IMG/VR virus record: IMGVR_UViG_3300023229_000976
Span: 1-40,095 of that record
Direction: 5' to 3' (one strand)
DNA length: 40,095 bases
Origin: a virus
This document shows positions 22,552-33,500 of the stretch, piece by piece. The position numbers were made by a program, and so were the translations under genes. How positions within the stretch are numbered: position 1 is the first letter of the stretch; each line of letters starts with the position of its first letter. The notes beneath the pieces are model-generated. The model searched no databases. It had not been told where the DNA came from and was given only the letters and a program-made list of their open reading frames with translations.

Positions 22552-23952
22552 TTATCCTTTTTGTGGATCATAAATCTCTAACCATTTTGCAAATTTTTTC
22601 TCTACAAAAGGTGTTGCAATCGCTCCTACGATCCAACAGAAACTCTCACCTATTATTCTTGTTGCTATACCTAATGCATCTCTGTCCTTTTTCACTCCCA
22701 TTGCATAGCATAATTCGTTTGCTCGAGCCTGTGCTAGAGCTCTGATCACTCGTATCACCAACTGGCCGAACCAACTGTTGTTCTTTTCTGATTGAGTCAT
22801 GTACTGTACCAAAGGTACTGCCCAAAACCAATATCCAATTTTAACTGTCCTACTGATGTATTTTACACTATATTCGGTGTCAGTTGCAAGATCTTCTGCT
22901 GAAAATAAACCTCTTTGTTGTAGCCAAGTACAAATAACTCTACCTCCACCACCTCCACCTCCAGAACCTGGCGTGCCTGATGATGAATTACCCGATGAAT
23001 CTCCAAAACCTGCGGCTGTGGATGCGAAATTTACTCCTGCGTTGAACATGGCTTTCCATGCTCCTGAAACTTTGGTGTATGCGGCTGTGACCTGCTTCCA
23101 TGACCCTAAAACTTTGGTGTACATGTTTGTAGTGTCTTTCCATGCACCTGCCACTTTGTATTTCGCTTGTACTCCGATGTTGAATGTAATAACTGCTAGA
23201 CCATTTGCACCTGTACTTGCGGCACCGGCTCCTTGAGCCACACCTGCTTGATACACTGCATCTCCTGTGCCTCCGGGTGTTTGTCCTGAACCATTGTTCT
23301 CTGAACCACTCACAGCTAGATTGGATCCTGAATAACCTCCTGTGCCTCCGTTGTCTCCTGAACCACCTGAACCTCCCTTGCCTCCGTCAGCGCCTCCTCC
23401 AGCGCCTCCTCCACCGCCACCGTCTCCAGAGTGATCGGCACCATTTTCTCCCAGTGTGCCTGGTGTTTCCGTTGTGGCTGAATTTGTGTTGATACCTGCT
23501 GTACCGTTTGAACCTTGGCCTGCTCCTGCGCCGCCGCCTCCGCCGCCTGCAATTGCAATCGCTGTGGAATCTATTAATACCACTGTGGCTCCTCCTCCAG
23601 CACCTCCACCTCCTGAATAAGGAGTAGGTCCTGCGTTACCACCTCTTCCGCCTGAATAACCTGTTAAACTTTTTCCGTTTGCACCACCTGGTGCTCCTCC
23701 CCCGGATCCTCCACCAGCTCCACCACCGCCCACTCCCACTTTGAGAGTATCTCCAATGTTTGATGATAAACTGATAGATGACTTAGTGACATAATGTCCA
23801 GCGGCTCCTACGCCTCCTGGTCCACCTGCATCACCACCGCCACCGCCTCCACCGCCTCCCCATAGAGAAACATCTATAGAAGTTGTGCCAGCTGGTACGA
23901 CCACCTGTTGAGTTGTGCCTGTGTAGGTAAAAGTTTTAACGACTGTTGGCAT
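22552..23952 (-). CDS. glycine-rich adhesin-like tail protein
   Basis: The 466-residue protein starts PTVVKTFTYTGTTQQVVVPAG, then SIDVSLWGGGGG, and residues ~30-235 are dominated by Gly in runs of three to nine. Such polyglycine-rich regions form packed polyglycine helices in phage receptor-binding proteins, as known for T-even gp38-type adhesins. A linker with three 14-residue WK repeats follows (KVAGAWK, KVLGSWK, KVSGAWK; ~262-300). The C-terminal ~130 residues hold VICTWLQQRGL and VKIGYWFWAVPLVQYM, seen at the ends of some phage tail proteins. A receptor-binding tip protein is the likely role. The plus-strand ORFs here are shadows of the Gly-rich codons. Confidence 0.78.
   Translation of the reverse strand: MPTVVKTFTYTGTTQQVVVPAGTTSIDVSLWGGGGGGGGGDAGGPGGVGAAGHYVTKSSISLSSNIGDTLKVGVGGGGAGGGSGGGAPGGANGKSLTGYSGGRGGNAGPTPYSGGGGAGGGATVVLIDSTAIAIAGGGGGGAGAGQGSNGTAGINTNSATTETPGTLGENGADHSGDGGGGGGAGGGADGGKGGSGGSGDNGGTGGYSGSNLAVSGSENNGSGQTPGGTGDAVYQAGVAQGAGAASTGANGLAVITFNIGVQAKYKVAGAWKDTTNMYTKVLGSWKQVTAAYTKVSGAWKAMFNAGVNFASTAAGFGDSSGNSSSGTPGSGGGGGGGRVICTWLQQRGLFSAEDLATDTEYSVKYISRTVKIGYWFWAVPLVQYMTQSEKNNSWFGQLVIRVIRALAQARANELCYAMGVKKDRDALGIATRIIGESFCWIVGAIATPFVEKKFAKWLEIYDPQKG
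23035..23170 (-). repeat. three 42 bp tandem units encoding WK repeats
   Basis: Three tandem units encode a 14-residue motif with the pattern KVxGxWK. The DNA string AACTTTGGTGTA recurs at 23068-23079 and 23110-23121, exactly 42 bp apart; the third unit is more diverged. It lies between the Gly-rich part and the C-terminal domain of the adhesin-like protein. Confidence 0.65.
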
Positions 23953-23958
23953 AGGAGA

Positions 23959-25362
23959 TTAAGCCTCCCTTACGAACCAAAAGTCTCCGTCAGCGCCGTC
24001 ACCTGAAGTGGGTGCAGACGTGGAAACTGTTTTTGCTGATGTACCCCAAAGAGGTTGTTGTGCGGCCATTAATGTTGCAACAGCACCTGTGGAAGGCACA
24101 GTGGCTACACTTGTGTCAGTGAGTGCAAAAGAGCCTACTGCTCCCAGTGTTAACGTGGTCACTTTAACTTGTCCTGAACCGTCTACTTTTAAAACTTTGC
24201 TAGCATTAGCATGACCGTCTGTGGTAGCATCTGCCAATCGTATAATCTGCGAATATGTTTGATTTTCACCTGCTGACCAATAGTTTTCTGATACATCGTA
24301 GAACATTCTAGCATCATCTGTGTCTGATGTTTCAACAATCATTCCTGAATCAGCTTCTGAGTTTCCTGAATTTACTTTAATAAAAGCATCATCATAGGTT
24401 GAGATGTTTGATACCGAAGAATTGTATTCTCCCGAAATATTTAAATTTCCTGTGATTGTCACATCACCTGTTAGTGCAATATTGCCTGTGGATCCTGTGA
24501 TTGCTATAGGAGTTTTTGTTACTCCTCCGTCATTGACTGTGACTGATAAATTTTTGTCTTCAGATGTTTGTGCAAGAGTTATGTTTCCTGTGCTTGCTGT
24601 GATTGAAAACTCCTGGCCGTCTCCAACAACAATACCGCCGTCTGCATCTATTGTTAATGCTCCTGTTGTGGTGTCTGCCGCATCTGCTCGTAGGAAGTTA
24701 CCACCAGCAATAACAGTGCCGGAGGTGTTTGTTGTTCCAGACACATCTAGTGTTGATGCCTGCGTTGAATTACCTGAGAATGATGCTCCCAGTGTTGAAT
24801 TTAATGTGAGACCTGCACTAACCGATGCAAAGCCTGTGATAGCAGAATCTGGTGTGAATGTTTCTTTTGAAAGTATAGCAACTCTGACGTTGCCCACGTA
24901 CATGGATGAAATAACTTTGCTGACACCTGATGCTGTGACTGTTTCAATTTTCCAACCGGACAGTGTTTGTCCTGCTGTGTATTGTGGTCCTACCAATATC
25001 CATGCAGACCCTGAATAAAAGTACAATTGACTGTTGGTTGAGTCCTGCCAAAGATCTCCTGCTGAGGGTGATGTGGGTTGTGTGCTCTGCACTTTTGCTC
25101 CACCAGTGGGTTTGAAACTTGATCCATCATACACTTTGATCTGTGCTGTGGATGTGTCAAACCATAATTCACCTTCTATCGGAGCAGACGGTGCTGATGT
25201 GGATGCTGAATTTTCTAATAATTTTACAAGATTTTCGTTGAGTCCTTCACCAAATCCTGAGTATGATTTACCGAACAACTGCAATGTTGTGGTGTTATCC
25301 ACTGTACCGTCAGTGATTGTGGTAAGTGCTGTGCCTCTTGTGTTGTTAATTACGTATGCCAT
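23959..25362 (-). CDS. tail fibre-like protein (paralogue B)
   Basis: This 467-residue protein shares the N-terminal fibre module with its neighbours: AYVINNTRGTALTTITDGT, LFGKSYSGFGEGLNENLVKLLEN, GELWFDTSTAQIKVYDG and LWQDSTNSQLYFYSGSAW. Beta-rich shaft segments with repeated Asn-Asp-Gly-Gly-Val-Thr-Lys-Thr blocks and ITGNLNISGEYNSS follow. Unlike paralogues A and C it lacks the G2/IMC-type C-terminus. It ends instead PLWGTSAKTVSTSAPTSGDG and a short DFWFVREA, a terminus common among shorter marine fibre proteins. No clear ribosome binding site precedes the ATG, though TATAAATA lies just upstream. Host-range function is inferred. Confidence 0.8.
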   Translation of the reverse strand: MAYVINNTRGTALTTITDGTVDNTTTLQLFGKSYSGFGEGLNENLVKLLENSASTSAPSAPIEGELWFDTSTAQIKVYDGSSFKPTGGAKVQSTQPTSPSAGDLWQDSTNSQLYFYSGSAWILVGPQYTAGQTLSGWKIETVTASGVSKVISSMYVGNVRVAILSKETFTPDSAITGFASVSAGLTLNSTLGASFSGNSTQASTLDVSGTTNTSGTVIAGGNFLRADAADTTTGALTIDADGGIVVGDGQEFSITASTGNITLAQTSEDKNLSVTVNDGGVTKTPIAITGSTGNIALTGDVTITGNLNISGEYNSSVSNISTYDDAFIKVNSGNSEADSGMIVETSDTDDARMFYDVSENYWSAGENQTYSQIIRLADATTDGHANASKVLKVDGSGQVKVTTLTLGAVGSFALTDTSVATVPSTGAVATLMAAQQPLWGTSAKTVSTSAPTSGDGADGDFWFVREA

Positions 25363-25369
25363 ATACCTA

Positions 25370-25377
25370 TATTTATA
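25370..25377 (-). promoter_or_regulatory. TATAAATA, possible T4-type late promoter element
   Basis: TATAAATA is the exact T4 late promoter -10 element. It sits on the minus strand, seven bases before ATG 25362, and overlaps the stop codon of the gene before. Transcription would begin almost at the ATG, so the transcript would be leaderless or would serve the genes further on. The motif could be chance in AT-rich DNA. Confidence 0.3.
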
Positions 25378-26863
25378 GTTTTCCTACAGATACAAAGATC
25401 ATCCCTGTGCCTGCTGAACTATGATTCTCCAATGCTTTACCTATTATAGTACCAGTTTTTGGATCTATTGCTTTCCTGGCATGACCCGCATTCTGTCCGT
25501 CTGTGGTTAATAGATCTCCTTTTGAAATCTGTCCAAACACTTTCACTGGCACTTTACCCAACAGTGCCACAGCAACTCCATCTGATGTACTATTCATTAG
25601 GTATGCTGGATTGGTGGATACCACTCCTGCTACTCGAGTGTCCTGTGCGAATGTGGATACTGTAACTTCTTTGTTGCCACCAAACACCAACACTGTGCCG
25701 GGTTCATAGTTATAGTCTGCAGTGTACATCTCTGCCACGTCAGCGTACTGTGCTGATGTTGCTCTAGCATATACCATGCTGTAACCAAAACTGGATGTGC
25801 CTAAATCATATGTGTTGTTTGCTGAAGGTCTGATTGCTCGAGATATCAATGTGCCGGTCATGGTATCTCCAGCTTTTAATACGTTGGAGCTTGCCGCTCC
25901 TGTGACTGCTCCTGTCAACGGTCCTGCGAATGCTGTGGCTGTAAGTGTACCAGATACTTCTAATGCTGTGGATGGTGTTATAGTGCCAATACCTATTCGA
26001 GACGATGATGCATCGATGGTCATTACTGTGTTGGTTACACCGCCATCATTCACTTTGAATGTGATGTCTGTGTCAGGAGTGATGTTAGAAATAACAGCAC
26101 CTGTGCTGTCTACTTGTATTTTAAAATCGTTGTCTGCACCAACAGTCAATCCAGAATCATTCACAATACCCAGTGTGCCTGATGTGGTGTCGTTGGCATT
26201 GCTTGTCAAGTAGTTTGCCGCGGCAACTCCGCCCAGTGCATCTGTGTTTGTGGATGTGCCTGTGAGTTTATTACCTGACACATCAGTGGATAAATTAATA
26301 CCTGCTGTGATTGAAGCGAACCCAGTGATAGAAGATTTTGGTGTGAAAGAATCCTCTGATATAATTGCAATTCTTGTGCCATCGTTGTACACATTTGTAA
26401 CATTTTGGTCAGTGTCTGTGGAGTCTGCTATAACTTCAAATGTTAGACCGTTTGTGGTTCCCGAGGATGAAGGTGGTCCTACCAGTACGTTGGAAGAGCC
26501 GTTGTAAAAATATAATTGTCCCGTACTGGAATTGATCCAGAAATCTCCCGAAATCTGTCCCAACGGAGCCTCTGTGGCATATGTGGCACCGCCCAGCGGT
26601 GAGAACACGCCGGACGAAGTGTAAACTTTTAATCTGTCTTCTGACTTATCATACCATAGTTGGCCAATAATGGGTTTAGTGGGTTGCGTTTGATCTGCGA
26701 AATTTTCTAATATGTGTAGGAAGTTCTCAGCAATCTGTTCTCCATATCCTGCATAGCCTTTTCCTATGAGACTAATGTCTGTTTGATCATTGACCACAGA
26801 ATCCTGCACAGTGTAACTGTTAGGTGTTGCCGATGTGTCTGTTTTGTTTACTGTGTACGCCAT
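25373..26863 (-). CDS. tail fibre-like protein with C-terminal G2/IMC-type domain (paralogue C)
   Basis: This 496-residue protein starts AYTVNKTDTSATPNSYTVQD, then ISLIGKGYAGYGEQIAENFLHILENF and GQLWYDKSEDRLKVY, and carries the same fibre module as paralogues A and B. Its shaft repeats KLTGTSTNTDALGGVAAANYL, which at DNA level is almost the same as in A. The C-terminal domain, from ~residue 365, reads ATSAQYADVAEMYTADYN, TVLVFGGNKEVT, RVAGVVSTNPAYLMNS and VALLGKVPVKVFGQI, ending IIGKALENHSSAGTGMIFV. This matches the Peptidase_G2/IMC-type domain more closely than A does. A and C may be alternative fibres or pieces of one fibre. Confidence 0.85.
   Translation of the reverse strand: MAYTVNKTDTSATPNSYTVQDSVVNDQTDISLIGKGYAGYGEQIAENFLHILENFADQTQPTKPIIGQLWYDKSEDRLKVYTSSGVFSPLGGATYATEAPLGQISGDFWINSSTGQLYFYNGSSNVLVGPPSSSGTTNGLTFEVIADSTDTDQNVTNVYNDGTRIAIISEDSFTPKSSITGFASITAGINLSTDVSGNKLTGTSTNTDALGGVAAANYLTSNANDTTSGTLGIVNDSGLTVGADNDFKIQVDSTGAVISNITPDTDITFKVNDGGVTNTVMTIDASSSRIGIGTITPSTALEVSGTLTATAFAGPLTGAVTGAASSNVLKAGDTMTGTLISRAIRPSANNTYDLGTSSFGYSMVYARATSAQYADVAEMYTADYNYEPGTVLVFGGNKEVTVSTFAQDTRVAGVVSTNPAYLMNSTSDGVAVALLGKVPVKVFGQISKGDLLTTDGQNAGHARKAIDPKTGTIIGKALENHSSAGTGMIFVSVGKL
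26206..26244. repeat. 39 bp exact direct repeat, copy 2 (in tail fibre paralogue C)
   Basis: Second copy of the 39 bp block found at 21694-21732, in the same orientation and the same position of the protein domain. The copies are about 4.5 kb apart with a third fibre gene and the adhesin between them. Recombination between them would delete that interval. Confidence 0.85.
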
Positions 26864-26870
26864 TTAATCC

Positions 26871-27554
26871 TTATTCAGTAAATGTGGTTAAACTCTGTAT
26901 TCTTACTGTGTAGTCAATCTGTATCAATCTGTTCAAACTTTTTTGTACTGGATGAAAAATTACATGAGTTAACAATTTATTTGTTGCTCCATCTTCTGTA
27001 CCTTCCCATGATTTCAACCCTAATTCATCAAACACATAGTTGCCATTAAAATCTGTTGTGTTATCGAATGCCGCTTGTCCTGCAGGTTCACCATAATCCA
27101 GTGTGCAGGTTACAACAATATCTGTGTACTTGTTGCCGGCTGTGTGTCGAACTTCCATTTTATTTCTTGTGGTGTCTTTGTTTGTGGCAGAATTATCATC
27201 GATCACTTTATAGTAAGTCTGATTGTACAAAGAAGCATTTGTACCTGTGGAGTTTGGAGTTAGGTATGTGATAATTCCTGTTGGATCCACTGTGGTTCCA
27301 CCATTTCCAAAAGACATTTCATGCACAAATCCTGTGCTCTTGTTTGCTAGGCTGTTGGCCAATGCAGAACTCATGTTCTCATAATGAATAGCATTACGCT
27401 TGTCCACAATTACTTCTCCCGTGGAAGGATCCCAAATTTTGATATGACCTTGCATAAACACTCCGTTTTTATCCTGTGGCTTGTTCATCTCAGTTTTCTC
27501 TGTTTCTGTCTCTTTAGATTGTTCTGTCATTGTATTGTATTTATTCAGGTGCAT
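26871..27554 (-). CDS. virion structural protein, T4-like marine type
   Basis: This 227-residue protein has a polar N-terminal stretch and then [39 protein letters not shown], a block I associate with a structural protein conserved in marine T4-like phages. The rest is beta-rich: [46 protein letters not shown] and [13 protein letters not shown]. The ATG at 27554 has GAGGAG seven bases upstream (27562-27567) and overlaps the giant gene's stop by 14 bp. An ATG at 27530 (starting Met-Thr-Glu-Gln) is the alternative but has no ribosome binding site. Together with the giant gene it marks the start of the tail cluster in transcription order. The role in the particle is not established. Confidence 0.7.
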   Translation of the reverse strand: MHLNKYNTMTEQSKETETEKTEMNKPQDKNGVFMQGHIKIWDPSTGEVIVDKRNAIHYENMSSALANSLANKSTGFVHEMSFGNGGTTVDPTGIITYLTPNSTGTNASLYNQTYYKVIDDNSATNKDTTRNKMEVRHTAGNKYTDIVVTCTLDYGEPAGQAAFDNTTDFNGNYVFDELGLKSWEGTEDGATNKLLTHVIFHPVQKSLNRLIQIDYTVRIQSLTTFTE

Positions 27555-30500
27555 TTGTTGGCTCCTCTGCTATGAATTTACCTTGGTTAGTTGTTGATTT
27601 TTGTAGTCCTGCACCATTTGATGCAGTGCTGGCACCTGTTGTATACCAAACTTGTCCACGTTTTTGTAATATTTTCACTTGCACACCCGATGATGGCACT
27701 GTTGTGGTAAGAGTCACTGCTGTCGTTGACCCATCCACTGTGTAATTTACTGTGCTACCATCTTCTGCTGTGAGCAACAATCGTTGGCCACCAATGAATA
27801 TGTCTAACTCGTCAGCAGAAGCTGGTGCATGGGTTGTGGTAAATGTGGCAGACGAACCATCACCAGTGTGTGTGCTGGTGTATACGGTATCTGCATAAGG
27901 TACAGTTTGATTGCCGCCAGCGTCTACCACTTGTGCGCCTACAGCATGTGCCTTAATTCCTGTTCCAAGAGTTCCTCTTCTCAATTGTGAAAGAGTGTTG
28001 CCTGATTTTTGGAAAAATTCTATTCTCTCCTTGTCTATAAAAATTACACCCGGTGCATTGATTGATGCTACTGGTGTACTCACCAGTGTGCCATCTGCCA
28101 CTGTCATCGCAGTGTCTGCTATATCTAAAGTCGCAGTCAATGTGGTGGTTTGCGTTTGAGAAATTCGTTTGTAGAATGTTCTGTTCAACATGTCTTTAAA
28201 AATTCTAAATCCTGTGGATTTCACAGCAGACTCTACTGCAAAATACATCACATCCAATCGGTCACTGCTCGTAAAAGTTTGACCTAATACTGTGATTTTA
28301 TTACCTTCTAATACATAATCAAACCCTGCTACTAATGTTTCTGTAGAGTTTAATACCACATATACATAATCTGCGTTCAGAGGTTCATGAGCTAGATAGT
28401 ATTCACCTGACGGTCTTCCTTCTAATATTTCTCTTCGCTGTTTCATACCTAGAGCATTATTAAATGTTGTAACTGTTATTACATTATTAGCATTAAATGT
28501 TATGCTGTCCGCGGTCAATTGTGCAGTGTCAAATATAATGTCTGTGCCTTCCATTCTGTAGTGTTTGTCTACTAGTGTAGTAACAGCAATTATATCTCCT
28601 GCTGTGGGCACTGTTACAAATGATACAGTCTGTGTGCCTATGTCCACTGTATAGTCAGTGCTTAAGAATTTTTTAGTACCATTAATATAAACTTCTATTT
28701 GTGCAGTACTGGTTATTGTTTTTGCAGGATCCACAGTAGAATCATCTGAAAGACCTGCAACCACACCATAAGAATATGTGGAACCATCTGCATAATAATA
28801 AGTGTTGTCAGGTCCTCTCAACAGAGCACCATTAACTTCTGCTAGAGTTAATCCTGCGTAAGGTCCTATCGCTCCTGGTGGATAGGTCAATGCGTATCTT
28901 GTTGTAGATCCGTCATACGTGATTGTGTTGGATCTTAATTCTGCATATGATCGTGCAGTGGAATCTTGATTGAATCCTGCAACCTGTATCGCTTGACCTG
29001 CTGTCGGTGCAGAGTTAAAATTCACAGTGATTGTTTTATTAGATTCTGTTGTGGTATAAGCTGTGGTCGATACTCCATTCACTGTCACATATAGAGTTGG
29101 CAGAGCACTGTCTAACTGATAGGTGTCTCGGGCAGATGTTGTGAATGCAGTGGTGCTTCCATCACCTGTGAAATCATTTAGAACCACATAGTTAGATCCT
29201 GAAACTGCAAAACTCTTGATGTTGATCACTGAATGCAGTGCTGGTGCTGAAGCAAATGTTACAGTTTTTGCCGCAACATCCACTGTGAATTCTGTACCTA
29301 GTGTTTGAGTGGTTCCATTTACTGAGACAAACACACCTGCTTGTGTGCCCGGTCGTTGACCTATCGAGAATGTGGTGGTCACTGCATCTCCTATAGCATT
29401 TCTGTTTACTATAAACGGCACACCCGACTCAGGAGTTGTGTAAACTTTTATGTCCAGTGTGTCAAACATAGATCCTGGTACATTTTCTTCTGGTGCGTAA
29501 GAAGTGTCTGGTGTAATAAAGCCGTCGCCTTCTACTAGAATATCCGACGGTGCAATACCCACAGCAGATGAAAACAATCCACCTGACATCAACGTATCGA
29601 GTGTTCTGTCATCTGTTGGTGTTAATACTTTATCGTCATCAAAAGGAATTAATTCTACCTTAACTCCAGCTCCTGGCGCTGATGCTAGTGAAAATAATGT
29701 GGTGATACCGTCGCCTCTGAATACATCTGCAATTTGTCTCACACCGCCATAATAAACTGTGTAAACATCTGTAGCACTCGGTGCAGAATCAAATGTGTAA
29801 GAAGCAGTAGATCCGTCTCCATAAAAAGTTTTTACTCGAGTAGTTCCGTATGTGTCCCAAGTTGCATCATACCAAGGTGAGCTATCCCATCCTTGATCAT
29901 TTGTGAATGCAAGACCTGTTACCATCACTCCGCCGTAATCAATACCCTGCATCAACTGTGCTAACTCGTTGCCTGGCATGCCTGTTTGTGGATTATAAAG
30001 TCCTAGTGTTCTTTCTGCGGCAGTGATATAAGATTCGTCACCTCTCAATTTTGTTAGGTTATCTGTGTTGTCATCAAAATCTGTAGTGGATGTGTATGCT
30101 GTGACCACTTGATATAATTCATTGTTGTATCTTATAAGATCTGCTACTGCATAAGATGTAGATGCTGTCCATGTCAACACTGTGCCTGATCGTGCTACTC
30201 GGTCAAATTTCATTGTAACATCAATGTCTCTTACCATTGCGTTCGTTAAATTAGCATATGCTCGAGACGGAGTGCTCGGTGCTGAACCTCCTGATTGTCC
30301 GCCTGATAGTATCACCGATGGTGTGGTGGTGTATCCTGATCCTGCTGATGTAACTGTGATGCTCTGTACAGAACCATTACTGATTTTTGCTACTGCTGTG
30401 GCTCCGGTGCCTCCACCGCCTGTGATAGTAACTGTGGGAGCCAGTGTGTAATCTGCTCCTGCGTTGAATACTGTGACCGAACTCACTGTTTTTTTATAGT

Positions 30501-33500
30501 TGTCGTTCCACAGTTTGTACGGATATGTTGCAATTAATGCTGTGTCTGTGTTAGGATTTACTGCTCGAATTGTTGCTGTTTCTGCGTCATAGAACACAGG
30601 TAGATCAAAGTCAGAGAACAATCCATCTTGAACCTCTGTGTTGGTATAACCTAATTTATAGTCTCTGATTTTTGTGTGGTACGGTTTAACTTCATTGATG
30701 TAACTCTCCACATATTCATCTGTGCCTGTGGTGTAGGTTTTTCTTTGGTCTAGTGCTCGAGCACTGTTGGTCACATTAATGAAACTGGTTTTAAACAACC
30801 AATCTACAAATATCTGTTCTTCTAAAACTTTTCTCAGACCTATAAAGAATAGATTATTGTATTCCACTTTAAGCTCGCCTACAAAGATATCATCTCTCAG
30901 TGCTGTTAAAATTTTACGAGTTTCTAAAACAGGTTCTGCATCAAAGAAGTTGCCATCGAACACATCCTCACCAGCAAATCCTGTGTTGTTTAACGCATAA
31001 TCATACAGTGTGGTGCTGAGCTGTATTGTGCCATTTTCTGTGGCAACGTTGTCCCATCCTGTGTTGGTGCGTACAAATAATTTCCACCCGCCTGTGTCTG
31101 CGGCAGTGACTTTGACCACTGTGCCCACTGCAACTGTTAAAGTGTCTAATTGATATTGATATACAACCTGACGATTTATTGCTGTAGCTGTGCTATAATC
31201 GCCCGCATACCAATCTGCTAATCGATAGTAGGCTGATGTGTTATAAGTTTGTACTCGTGTTCTTGAAAATACTAATCCATCCCATTGATATATTGCCCAA
31301 AATCCGTTGCTGTTTTCTTCATCGGCTCGTACAAGATAGTTGGCATTGCCCGATATGTCTCGAGTATCAATATAGGTTAAATCAGCATGGGTGTCTACTG
31401 CGGCATCCCATATGCCTGATTGTGTTGTGGGTTCTGCTTCTGCAGAATTTAGATTTGTGTAACTGATAGTGTTGGCCAATTGGTTTTTAATCAGCACTGA
31501 GTTTGTGTAATCCACGATCTGTTTTAAAGCGGCAAATCTATCCACATACCAAGACTGACGTGGTCTAATGTTGTTGCCGTATCTCTGATTCACTGGTAAA
31601 TCAATGTCAGGCACTGCGTCACCTGCACTGTTTATTCCGATCAAACTATCCCACCATTGCGATTCAATTTTTGTAGCTGGACGATCGTCCTTGTTGCCTT
31701 CTTGTATAATTTTCCATACACTGTGAGTTTTACCTTCATGTTCGTTGGCAGTGTAATCCACATCCAGCACCACATTGTAATTTGCTAGACTGTCTTTTAA
31801 ATTGAATGTGATCAATTTGTTGGAGGCACTTACAGCAAAATATTTTAATCCACTCGCGAAAGGATTTGTGATAATGTTACTGACGTAAGCTGTGGTATTT
31901 TTTCTTGTGACCACAGATTTTAACGAATCCGGTATGAACACAGAATTTTTCACCCAATAATAATAGTAGTTCACAAATCCATCCACTGCGGAATCGTATT
32001 TTTGTTTCACTGTGAGCACAGTGTCATTGTTTATTAATGGTTGTCCAGATATGTTGTTCGCTAATCCTGTGGCTGTGTTGGATCTCGACGACCATGCCGA
32101 TGGCAGTAGTGTGGATTCTATCCATTCATACACATCTATTGTGGATCCTGGAAACAGTCGACCCCAGTTGTTTGTTCTAAATTCTTGTGTGCCCTGCTCG
32201 TACCAGGTCCAACGAGCAGAAGAAAGATCCCACCACACTTCACCGATGTGTTCTTCTCCCCACGCTTGATTCTCATTAACATCTTTGTCTGTTGTGCCAA
32301 CGTTGTATGTTGCTGGATCCCATTCTGTTTTATAATTTATTTCTCTGTCTGCAACACCTAGTATTCTGCCTTTGATAGGATCATAATAATCTATGTACTC
32401 TATGATAGCATTTTTAGATCTATCAAATATAAAAGCAGACTGAATTTTTGTATTGTCTATCAGCGGTTCTTCATTCACCAACAGACTCCAAGCATAAGTG
32501 CCTGGGGTAGTCACGTCAAACACTGCTAATGATCCTGTGTCTGTGGCAGAATTGTCATCGTTGGGTGACCCTATGTACACCTGATCATTGTTTATGAACA
32601 CGCCTTTACCAAAATCATCATTGTCTGTGACTCTGTCTGTGATTAAGCGATCATCTATTACAAATTGTGTATCGTACATTGTGGCAGTAAACGCTCCACC
32701 TGATCCTGTGTTGAGATCACCGATGTTGGTGTCTCCCAGATCAAAAGTGGTCGTGCCTGAGTCAAACTGCATGGTTCTGAAATTGGCCGATCTCTCTGCT
32801 CCAATCACTATTCTTGTGCCTGCATCATTTATATCCAGAGAAGATCCAAAACGCATGTTAGTCTGTGTGTCTGGACTTGTTATAGTCTGTTGCAGAGTAA
32901 ATGCCTGTGTGGAATCCCCGTCGGCATCCCATTTGTAGTAGTATACTGCACCGGCGTCTGCTTGTTCTCCGTTATCATAAGCAGGTGCACTGATTATTAA
33001 TCGTGTGCCATCTTTGCTCATGGTTACAGCTTCACCAAAACTTAAATTGTTTGTGCTACCATCCGAAGACACACCATTAATGGTCTGTCTGTGTACCCAT
33101 TGAAATTGTGTGCTTCCATCATTGGTTGTGCCGCTTCTAGTAAATATTTCTACTTTTCCCGCATTGCCTGGCGCAAGAGAACTCACTGCAATTATGTCTC
33201 CGTTGTCGTTGACTGCGATTCTGTGGCCAAATCTCTGTCCTGCATCTGCATCATTGCTTCCAAAGCTCGATTCCTGTGTCCATGTGTCCACTCCGTCCCA
33301 TGTGTACATATACACTGTACCTGTGTCACTGTCACTGCCTGGAGCTCCCACATACAGATAATTTGTAGCACCTGCTAGTGCATGACTCCATCCAAAATTT
33401 AAATCAACTGATGCTGACGACCCATCTGTTGGTGGAACTATAGTGGTCGATTCTTGATAGTTCAATGCTGTTGTATTCCATTTGTACATTTTAATCAATC

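Noticed and set aside
23205-23558. Repetitive ORFs and CRISPR-like periodicity in the glycine-rich gene
   Set aside because: The periodicity comes from GGN codons. There are no equal-length repeats with unique spacers and no cas genes.
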